Source: Cubamyces lactineus
Taxonomy: Eukaryota; Basidiomycota; Agaricomycetes; Polyporales; Polyporaceae
Length of the DNA: 64,000 nucleotides
Assembly: GCA_022376465.1 (NCBI GenBank)
Contig: JACDTU010000012.1
Span: forward strand, 620,001-684,000
Reading direction: 5' to 3'
Below the pieces are notes generated by a model. It worked only from the letters and a program-made list of their open reading frames with translations, did not search any database and was not told the DNA's origin. Position 1 is the first letter of the stretch. Every line of letters begins with the position of its first letter. Positions 10,898-20,523 of this stretch are shown piece after piece. Position numbers and translations under genes: made by a program.

Positions 10898-13800
10898 ATG
10901 AGTACTACCTTGGATGCTTCTACTTCCCCCACCGACGCTCGTCAGTCCCACGACGAGAGGATCCAGAGTCCGCCTGCCTTCCTGGACCTCGCGGATTCGG
11001 TGTGTTCAATTTCCCCTGTCCGTTGTGACGTATCTTCCCAAACTCATCTGTGCCGCCTCATCAGGCCGCACGACTTGGTGGTAATTTGCAGGACGTGACT
11101 GCTGTGGGTGTTTTCGTCGTGCCACGCCGAGTAATGATCTCGTAAACTAATGAACCGCACGTCGGCAATAGCAACGCGCCCTCAAGCGCATGGAGCACGA
11201 GCGTCAGCGCGCCTTGCAACGCAAGATGTTCGAGGACCAGATGCGCGCCCTTGAGCAGCAGCAGGCTAGAGAGCTGCTCAGCATCCCCCTCGACCAGCAC
11301 TTGGCTGTCTCGGCGCCTACGACCCCTCCGCGTGTCAACGCCGTGCTTAGTGATGACCATTCGCCTACCTACCACTCGGCGCTTTCCCAGTCGGTTGTCG
11401 ACGCGGACATGCTCTCCAAGGCCGTCGGGAACGCAGACAAGCGCAAGTCGGTCACCTACGCGCCCTCTGTCAACCACTCTCCCGAGATGCCCTCCGGCAA
11501 TCAATCCTTCGCCCGTCCCGGCGGTGCGAAGAGCATGCCTGCCAGTCGGCGCACCTCCGCCAGTGAGCACGATGAGGAGCTGGCTGGCCATCTGCAGGGT
11601 TTGTCCCTCGCCGGCGAGCGCGCAGAACGCGTTTCGACTCCGTCGGGTGCTATCCCTCAGTCGATCCTGCGGTCGAACAGTGGGCGCTTCTCCGCCAACG
11701 ACGGTCAGCACTACGGAAACGTATACAATGCGGGGATGATGTTGGATGAGCAGTTGGACAAGGAGATGCACAGTGCGTAAATCCGAGTTTTTAATCAGTG
11801 ACCGCTGGCTGACACGCTGCAGACGCTATGCGCCATCTCCCCACGTCCGATGAAGACAAGCTCAACGGGTATGCCAACAAGGTGCGTGTTGGATATGCAT
11901 CATCATTTTCCCTTCCCTTACCTACGCGTTAAGCTGTCTGCTTCTTCTGCTGCGGCTCTTGATTTGGCGCCGCTCTCACAAACGCCCCCTCGCGCTTCTT
12001 CCCTTCCTCGGGCTGGTGCGGAATTCCACCAGAAGCCTTCAGAGTGGCCTCAGTTCAATGGCAACCCTCGCCTGCCCGAAGGCATGAGCCGTGCTGACCG
12101 CCGCAACGTCACCAACCCGACGATGACACTGTCGCCGGCTTTGGGTGACCTCTCTGCGAAGCCGAACGGGACTGTCTCAGGCACGACAACGCCGCTCCTC
12201 CAGCAGGTCTCTTCCGGCCTTGCGCAGGGCCTGTCGTCTCGCCGTGGCTCGCCTCTGAGCTTGGGTGACACGCTGTCGTCCATCACGTCTGCTCGCTCTG
12301 TTCCTGCTACCCCTCTGCCTGGTATGCCTGGCTCTGCCGGTTCGCTCGCCAAGGCTCCTGGTACTCCCCTAGGAACGCCTCTTTCCGGTGACCCCCATAA
12401 CATCAACGGGATCCTCAACGCGCAGATCTCCCGCCAGCTGAGCGAGGACAGCGAGCTTAACCCTTCGCTCTCTCGTATGCCTTCGGGTCAGTTCGACAGC
12501 AGCCCACTCGGCTTCAACTCGATGCAGGGCGGCCTCGATGATGTGAGTTTCATTCGATGATGACGGTGTGATGTCTCGTATTGATTCACTGCAGCACCAG
12601 TATGGCAGTGAGGGCGTGTACGGTTTGAGCGGTGGCATGGACAGTGGACGTTTCAACTCCTACGGTTTCGAGGTCAACGGTCGTGCCGCAGGTGTTGGCG
12701 CCACGGGTTCAACTGCCCTGTACCACCACAACGGCGCGAAGTACGGTTTCAGCATGAACGGCCGCCCTAACGGCGTCGATGGCAAGATGAACGGCTTGCA
12801 CGGTCCCAAGCACAAGCGCGGGGATATCGACCGTGAGTGTGAGTGATTCCATACTTTGGAAGTTTGCCCCATGTTGAGCGTTGTCGTACGTAGTCAACCG
12901 GTTCGCGGGTACGCGTCTAGAAGACCTTGCGGGTGAGATCCCGCAGTTGTGCAAGGACCAGCACGGTTGCAGGTACCTCCAGAAGAAGTTGGAGGAGGGT
13001 GTGCCTGAGCATCGCGACATGATCTTCCGGGAGACGTTCAGCCACTTCGCGGATCTCATGACCGGTACGTGAACTTGTTCTGACATCTGCGTAAAGTTGA
13101 TGCTGACGCATGCATGCTCCAGATCCGTTCGGGAACTACCTCTGCCAGAAGCTTTTGGAGTACGCGACCGATGAGCAGCGCAACGTGATTTGCGAGTCTG
13201 TTGCGCAGGACCTTGTCAACATCTCGTTGAACATGCACGGTACCCGGGCTGTTCAGAAGATGATTGACTTCCTCTCGACCCGTAGACAGGCGAGTGTCGC
13301 ATCATCCGCCCTTTCATTCCGCTTACAGGGAATCCGTTAGACTGACCTCAGATGCAATGGCCAGATTCATTCCATCATCCTTGCGCTGAGCTTGCACGTG
13401 GTGGTGCTGATCAAGGATTTGAACGGCAACCATGTCATCCAGAAGTGCCTGAACAAGCTCGCTCCCGAGGACAACCAGGTAAGGCTTATCTCAATGATGT
13501 GCCAGGCTTATCTTGAGCTGAATGTGATGCGCCGATGTGCAGTTCATTTACAACGCTGTTGCGGCGAACTGCGTCGAGGTCGCCACACACCGCCATGGCT
13601 GTTGCGTGCTTCAGCGCTGCATCGACCATGCCTCCGAGCATCAGCGGATCCAGCTCGTCAACGAGATCACATACAATGCTCTGACGCTCGTGCAGGATCC
13701 TTACGGCAACTATGTAAGTTTTTCTCGGCGCCAGTGTTTTTGTTCGTGGATCGTTTCTGATACTGATGCGGCCACAATTTGCAGGTCGTGCAGTACATCC

Positions 13801-14654
13801 TGGACCTGAACGACAACCGGTTCAGCGATGCGGTCATCCGGCAGTTCAGTGGGAACGTGTGCGCGCTTTCGGTGCAGAAGTTCAGCTCCAACGTGATCGA
13901 GAAGGTACGCAGCTCGCTTCCAATTCTCCGCTCGGCGGACATGTCCTGACTATGGCGCATAGTGCATCCGTGTTGCGGAGCACAACACTCGGAAGATGTT
14001 GATCGGCGAGCTTCTGAACCGTACGCGCCTGGAAAAGCTGTTGAGAGATTCCTATGGCAATTACTGTGTCCAGGTTGGTTTCTCACGCTCGGTGAAATAA
14101 TTGGCCCATGGAGCGCTCATCTGGTTCGCTTACAGACTGCGCTGGATTACGCGGAACCCGGACAACGTGCGCTCCTCGTTGAGGGCATCCGTCCTGTTCT
14201 GCCGCTCATCCGCAACACGCCGTATGGGAAGAGAATCCAGAACAAGCTGCAGCGGGAGCACAACGACACGTACGGAGGGGGCTACCATCATGGCCAGCAG
14301 GCGCTCGTCAACATGAGCCTCGGCAATCAAGGCATGGCCATGCCCCACGGTGGACATGGCGGAGGCCGCCATATGTCTCATCTCCAGGCTGGCGCGCTTG
14401 CGGACGCGTACACGGCGCAGAACGGCCTGTATGCGCTCCAGGGCGGCCCGGGCATGCATGCGCCTCTGCATGGCATTCAGTCGCACTCGATCGACAGCTA
14501 CGTGATGCAGGGCTCGAACAACCACAGTCCTGGGCTCACGCCGCCCCACACGCACGCTGGCGCGTTCTCGGGCGTGTCGTCGTACGGCAGCGTCAACTCG
14601 TTCCCCGTCGGCGTTGCGGACCCTTACCAGCGTTCGTTCGCGTACGGCATGTAA
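10898..14654 (+). CDS. PUF/Pumilio-family RNA-binding protein
   Basis: Thirteen exons (10898-10999, 11065-11103, 11172-11772, 11823-11881, 11934-12542, 12595-12838, 12894-13064, 13123-13289, 13365-13478, 13543-13713, 13785-13904, 13963-14073, 14136-14654) give 1008 aa. The first 550 residues are disordered, with a short Gln/Arg-rich helix. Residues about 552-890 carry eight PUF repeats, each with a readable five-residue core: CRYLQ, NYLCQ, TRAVQ, NHVIQ, CCVLQ, NYVVQ, SNVIE, NYCVQ. The final repeat is followed by PYGKRIQNKL. Known PUF proteins bind 3'UTR UGUA elements and repress or localise mRNAs in the cytoplasm. HGTRAVQKMID in repeat 3 and the KRIQNKL ending look more like yeast Puf4/Puf5 than Puf3 (judged from memory). 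Intron 13290-13364 must use a GC donor to keep repeat 3 in register. Confidence 0.95.
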
Positions 14655-15550
14655 AGTGCTCATCGTGCTCTCCCTTCCTCTCTCTGGTTCGCGCATCCAA
14701 GGTCTCCACGTCGTCGAAAGTTTGAAAACAAGAAGTCTCGTCTCTCATGCATACCTTCGTCACTCCTTTGGTCTCCCCCACCCCCGTAATCACCCCCGCG
14801 CGCCATCCCGACGCGTGCGGGATTATACCTATGCTGGCCCGCTATGAACCCTGTTCAGTATCCCTCTCCCGGTCTTCGTTCCCCTCTCATCCGCCCGTCG
14901 GGGCGCCATGCATTCCGGGCATCAACTATATTACCATCCATCGCGCAATTGTATTTTGCACATCCGCATCAACAGGTGTTTCGTCATATAACTCGCTCTT
15001 CTCGCTTTCTCGTCTCTCTTCCTTTCCTCCACTCTACCTCCGCAGACCCACATCCCCCCTCCCCTCAAAACCCGCCTTTTTCTTTCTTTTCCCCTCTCCG
15101 TCTCCGTGTCCTCTCCGTCTCTCTCTACCTCCCTCCCTCTCGATATCATCTACTCGAACTTTTTATATCGTTGCTGCTTGCACTGCTCCGCATGCTCCTC
15201 CACCCCATTTGTACTGCGTACTTTTCACACTTGTACAGCGTACCTTTGCAACCCCCTCATTCCTAGGCCCCGTAATTTGTCTTATAGTATATCGTGAGCA
15301 TTATTTGTTTGTCATCCTGTACTTATTCTGCAATCTACGAGGTCATTTGATTAGGTCCAGGACAACATATCTTTGTGTGGTGATTCTTGGGTCTAACGTC
15401 TGAAGGCACATCGGCCGTGTCGCGTCGCGACGCGATCGGAAGTGTATCCTCACTGCTGGCGCTACGCTCACGTGGTACGCGTCAACGACCGCTGCGATGG
15501 GAAGGCAGCTTCGGCAGTTCTTGAGCTGAACTGCCATACACGACTGAAAG
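14655..15550. other. Intergenic: PUF 3' region and methyltransferase promoter
   Basis: No gene is seen. From about 14860 to 15250 the plus strand is strongly pyrimidine-rich (for example TTTCTTTCTTTTCCCCTCTCC), with overlapping Ser/Pro/Leu open frames that are by-products of that composition. The tract could belong to the 3'UTR of the PUF gene or to the promoter of the following gene. Confidence 0.55.
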
Positions 15551-17737
15551 ATGGAAGACAGTAACAGGCGGTTGTTTGTCCCATCTCCGAGCCCTGTGGA
15601 AGAGTTCGAGGGTGACGCAGACAAGGAATGGGTCGTCGCCGGTATCGTAGGCCAAAGCATCGACGTATTTGGCGAAAAGAGGTAAGGACGGAACTAACCA
15701 GTCAGTGCATCCGTCAAATAATATGCGGTTTGGTCATATAGATACGAAGTACCCTCATCCATTCCTATACACGTCAGAATCAAGCGTTGACTCTGTCTGA
15801 CAGGTCAAATGGGGCGAAGGCTGGGCCCGCCGGGACGGCACGAACACGACCTGGGAGAAGCCCGGGAACAGCGAGACCGTCGACAGACTCATCCGGTGGT
15901 GGAACCAGAAGCAGGCACAGAAACGCGCTGCGAAGGCCCGAGCGTCGCCGGAGATTGCAGTCGGCGTGGCCAAGCACCAGATGCTGCACGAAGACAGGAC
16001 GTTCTACGAGCTCGTGCAGGGCTACAGGGAAGTCGTCCAGGCGTACCCCGAGCCCCCGGACGAATCACTGGACTTTGATGGGACGCTGAAGAAGGTGCCG
16101 CCTGTCGGTGCTGGGCGGAGCACGAGCTCGGCCTCGAGGGATCCGGAGAGATCGTACAATCGCGAGGATTCGTCGCCTGTGCCCCCGAGAGTCGTGAAGC
16201 CGCTCCCGCGACGAGTGCGCAGGGCGATATCGTCCCCGCCTAACTCTGAGGACGAAGGTGCAGCAGGATCAAGCCATCGGCGGTCTCCCCGAAGGGAGGC
16301 TCTGCAGCAACGATGGGCTAAGAAGCTCTGCGGCTCCGCGCCTGTCACTTTCGTGAACGAAGTGAACGCCGAGGAAGTTCCCCGCCTCGTCGATGGCTTC
16401 GAGTACATCGAGCGTGCATACGTCCGGTGTGTATAGGCCGGCTTCGCCATGGTATTGGAAGGCTGACTAGTCTGTCAATGATTGCAGCGCGCCAGACGTG
16501 CCTGCCAACGATCTCTCCGATTGTCTCGTGAGCTGCGAGTGTGATGACCGGTGCTCCGATGCCGAGGAATGCGGATGTCAGGACCCTTCGGAGCTGAGGA
16601 ATGAGGCGGGGAAGCGCATCTATGCGTATAACCGGAAGGCAAGTACTGATCTCCTGGGGTTTGACGGCTTGATTGTATTGATGCTGCTTGCTGCCCACAC
16701 AACAGCGTCTCTTCACCTTCCAGCTACCTCCGGGAATGGAGGCGATCGAATGTAACAAGGTCGGTCGGTTGACACGTTCCTCGACGGCTCGGCGACACAA
16801 GGGGTTTTATGCGTCACTGATACCCCTTGCAGTCGTGTTCTTGCGACGAAGGCTGCCAGAATCGTGTCGCGCAGCTTCCCAGAGACGTGCCCATCGAGAT
16901 CTTCAGGACACCGGAGTGCGGGTGGGGCGCGCGGGCCACGGTACCGCTGGTCAGAGGCAAAGTGGTCGGCATTTATACAGGGTCCGTCAAACCTATCTTG
17001 ATCGAGATTCTCGTCTTCCGAGACTGAAGCTGACGGTGAATGTTCACAGGCAGTTGATGTAAGCTCGCGCGTTCTGATGTTGTGCCCTTACGCTCTGTCC
17101 AATGAACTGATCACCAGCCGTTGCTCCTTACAGCCGGAGGGAGGAAGCCGACCGGCGGCACGATGAACGGAGGTCGTACATCTTCGACCTTGACGTGCAC
17201 GAAAGCGCGGAGGACGATGAGGAGGAACAGAGCGACAGGTTCTCCGTTGATGGTTACGCCTATGGTATGCTTTCTTTCCCGACATGTACTATGCGGCGCA
17301 CGCTAACTAGGGAGTTCTGACAAGGAAATTGGACGCGGTTCGTCAAGTAGGAGTTCTCATGTTTGACACTCAAACTTTGGTACAGTGCTGATCAAGGCAC
17401 GCATACAGTCATTCGTGTGAGCCGAACATGCGCGTGTTTCCCGTAGTATGGGACACAATACCAGAGGTAAGCTAACTTTCTACTTGAAGTGCGCTTGAGC
17501 GGTGCGTGTATCAACCGCTAAACTGTACGCGAAATCGGCCACTAGCTCAATCAACCATACCTCGCCTTCGTCGCGACTGAGGACATCCCCGCCCGCATGG
17601 AATTGGCGATCGACTACGACCCCAAGGCAGGCGAAGAGGCTCGATCCGCGCAGAGAGGCCGTCGTCAGGCTGCACCAGAAGGTGCACGAGAGTGCAAATG
17701 CGGCACGGACAGTTGTCGAGGATGGGTGCGAGTATGA
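15551..17737 (+). CDS. Chromodomain + SET histone H3K9 methyltransferase, Clr4/SU(VAR)3-9-like
   Basis: Eleven exons (15551-15681, 15742-15748, 15804-16426, 16488-16638, 16706-16759, 16833-16981, 17050-17058, 17134-17264, 17325-17346, 17409-17466, 17546-17737) give 508 aa. Chromodomain, residues about 27-75: [10 protein letters not shown], then RYEVKWGEGW, then TWEKPGN. Pre-SET, about 255-330, has nine Cys in order ([25 protein letters not shown]) for the Zn3 cluster. [27 protein letters not shown] (cofactor/catalytic) and ELAIDYDP with the catalytic Tyr. Post-[11 protein letters not shown]. This order is diagnostic for the KMT1 family, which mono- to trimethylates H3 Lys9, and the chromodomain binds the product to spread heterochromatin. 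The gene needs a 7-nt and a 9-nt exon and one GC-AG intron (16639-16705). It converges on the kinase gene with a 419-bp gap. Confidence 0.95.
15742..15748 (+). other. 7-nt microexon in the chromodomain
   Basis: The sequence is ATACGAA between acceptor AG 15740-15741 and donor GT 15749. It supplies the third base of Arg plus Tyr-Glu, giving RYEVKWGEGW. Skipping it loses both residues and shifts the frame. Confidence 0.85.
17050..17058 (+). other. 9-nt microexon in the SET domain
   Basis: GCAGTTGAT lies between acceptor AG 17048-17049 and donor GTAAGC 17059. It converts GIYT-G/-/-RREEADRR into [16 protein letters not shown], the expected strand after the SET core YTG motif. Confidence 0.82.
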
Positions 17738-18156
17738 TCTAGCCGCGGCTGCCAATTTCTTGTTCTCATTGAAATTGAACGTCTCTGGGCGAGGTCGTTT
17801 GACTCGAAGACCATACCTTGGCTTATGGAGGCTACTCCAAAGAAGCATCCGTGTCTAGAACACGCGGTGTCATTACGACAGCATATCACGACAACGTACA
17901 GTACATGCGCGGGGGTGCGTATACAATCGGGCTGGCAGTGGCAAGAAAATCTAAACAACACGTTCTTTGGGCGACGAACAAGAGGTGATGAAGGGGGTGT
18001 CGCGGGCGGGGCCCAGGTATATCACTGCAGCAACGAAAACAGACAACAACAATAATGCGCATGGAACCGACAGGACGCCTCCGCCTCCTTGGTATGATAT
18101 ATATGAATAAGTGTCCTTTAGGGAGGGTAGGGCGAAGAGGGCTGGCCAGTGGTGCG

Positions 18157-20523
18157 TTATTGCTTGATGTGCATCTTCTTGAACAGGCTCATCCACCCGC
18201 CTTCGAAGTGCGGGTGCGGGATGTGATGGTGGCCATGGTGCTCCTCCGGGACGTCAAACGACCCGGGCATCTGGAGCTCGGGGGTCGCCCGCCCGCCCTG
18301 AGGCTCCTCTTGATGCTGCTCGTCATGCGCGATGCTGATCGCCGGTTGTTGTTCTGGCTGCGGTTCAGGCTTCGACGAGGTCGATGCGGAGGCAGCCTCG
18401 TTCGCGTGGGCCTGTTCAAGGTAGGTGGGGACCTTCTCGTGCAAAGGCTGGTGCGTCTCAGACTCGTGCTTGAGCGCATGCTTGTCGCTGGGGCGCTCGT
18501 CCGTCCCCTGAGCCTTTGGAAGTGGAGCGTCCTCGCTGACGCCCTCTGACTTGCTCTCCGCTTCCGAGCGAGATGGGGATGATGCCTCCGTGTCCGCAAC
18601 TGCCTTTCCTTTCAAAGCATCGGATTGCTCCGCGTCCTCCTCCTCGGGTGCGGTGACCTTGACATACTCGTTCTCGCCCGGGTCCGATGCCGCGGCGTCA
18701 GGGTCCCGAGCATTAGGAACGTGCGTGCGCTCGCCATCATCGTCATCGTCGTCGTCGGTGTCGATGTAGGAGGAGGAGCGCCAGCCGCCAGAGCTGGTTG
18801 TGCCTGAACGTGAGGAGGACGAGTTGAACCGGTGCAGGGCGCGTGCACCGGCGATAGCGGCGCGCCAGCGCGCACGCGGGTCGAAGTGCTCGCGCAAGCC
18901 GGTGAGGTCGTGCTCGTTCGACGGTGTATGGTCCGTCAGCCACTGCAGAAGAGTGAGTTATTGATGACTAGCAGTACAGGTCCAGTATTCGTACCTTGTG
19001 TTTAAGCGCGTCCTCTGCTGTTGGTCGTTTGGTTGGATCGGGGTTCAGAAGTGATCTCACAAAGTCCTTGGCTGTATGCAGCGTAAGCTTATCTAGCTGG
19101 AGAGGCGGTTATTCCAAGGCGTACCCTCATCGGAGACGTTACTCCAGTACCGCTCGTGGAATTCAACCCTCGCCTCCGTCGTTTCTCGGATCAGCTCCTT
19201 GACGTCGTCCGAACGGAACGGAGAGTAGCCACAAAGCATGACGTAGGTGATGATTCTGCGCAGGCCAATCTTCGGTTAGGATTCTCCCGGGGAAGAGCAA
19301 GGAAGTGGAATGGTAGCGGACGTACCCCGTCGACCAGATGTCCACGGCCTTGCCATGTCCTTTCTTGTTGAGGACCTCGGGCGCGACGTAGCCGAAGCTA
19401 CCTGCGAGGGAGTGCAGTTGCTCTTCTGGGGTGTGTAGGTGCTTGGCACTGATGGTACAGTGAATTGACGTGAGTAATGAGCATACGCTAATTTGGGGGT
19501 ATGACGCACATGCCGAAGTCCGCAATGACAATGTCGGAGTGCTCGTCTTGTGTGCGGTATAGGATGTTCTCAGGTCTGAGTGATAGATATTAGCATTGAT
19601 CACGGGTGTGGGGGTGAAAATACGTACTTGAGGTCACGGTGAACGATGTCATGGTCATGCAAGTACTTTACTCCAGAGAGAATCGACCTAAGAGGTGAAT
19701 TATATGAGGCGTGAAGCTATGATTGATGTAGCCTGAAGACGGACTTGAGGACGGCAACAGCATCAGATTCCGTGAATTTGCCCTTCTTGACGATGCGTTC
19801 GAAGAGTTCACCGCCCTGAGCGAGCTCGAACGCAAGGTAATACTTTGTCCGCGACTCGAACCATTCGTAGAATTTCACCTGCGGAACCCAGATTAGCACA
19901 TGATGGAAACCAGCAAGAGATAGTGCTGGCGGTTTGAACCAGTACTCACAATGTTAGGATGATCGAGTCCGCGCAGGACTTCCATCTCGCCCCACACGCT
20001 GCTCTCGTTCCCCTTGACCTTCTTCTTGGGAATCACCTTGAGCGCGACCTCGACAGTGAAGTCATTCTCGCTCTGCTGATGCTGCTTCGATTTGTGGGAG
20101 AATGCTGACAGGTGCGATGAGTGCGACGAGCTGCCAGTGCTCGCATTCGAGTTGGTTCGGGGAGGAGCCGGGGGCTTGGAACTTCCCGGAGGTACTGCGA
20201 CGTCATGCGGAGCAGCGGCTGCGCCGCGAAGGGCGACAGGGATTTGGCCTGGGGGAACATGCCATGTCGCTCGCTGGAGGATGCAGCATTCCAGGGTGAT
20301 AACCGCGATTCAAGGTGCACGGAGGGGATATCGCGAACACATTCCAGCACAAGACGGAAAGCACAGTTGAGACATGCTTGAATTGGCTCCGCTGAAGCAG
20401 ACGACGTACCATGACCTTCCCAAAAGTGCCCTCGCCAAGGACCTTGTGTATCTCATACGCCTTCTTCTTCTGGAACGAAGGCGGCTGGGGAAGCAGCGTT
20501 TCTGAGATGGAGAGCGAAGGCAT
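18157..20523 (-). CDS. Ca2+/calmodulin-dependent-type Ser/Thr protein kinase
   Basis: Nine minus-strand exons (20523-20410, 20273-19950, 19878-19745, 19687-19628, 19575-19510, 19448-19326, 19255-19125, 19071-18995, 18942-18157) give 604 aa. The Gly-rich loop is GEGTFGKV, the beta-3 Lys is in [11 protein letters not shown], followed by [39 protein letters not shown] (in DFGIAKHLH) and [20 protein letters not shown]. The subdomain pattern and [14 protein letters not shown] place it in the CaMK group. After the catalytic domain, [20 protein letters not shown] is a basic amphipathic helix, the expected autoinhibitory/calmodulin-binding segment. There is an insert of about 70 residues, Pro/Ser/His-rich, between beta-2 and beta-3, and an acidic disordered tail of about 210 residues with a polyAsp run. 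The first in-frame ATG in good context is 20523. Confidence 0.93.

Noticed and set aside
13281..13365. A GT donor (GTAGAC at 13282 or GTGTCG at 13294) for the PUF intron
   Set aside because: Both break the frame or the repeat spacing. GC at 13290 keeps the expected 32-residue spacing.
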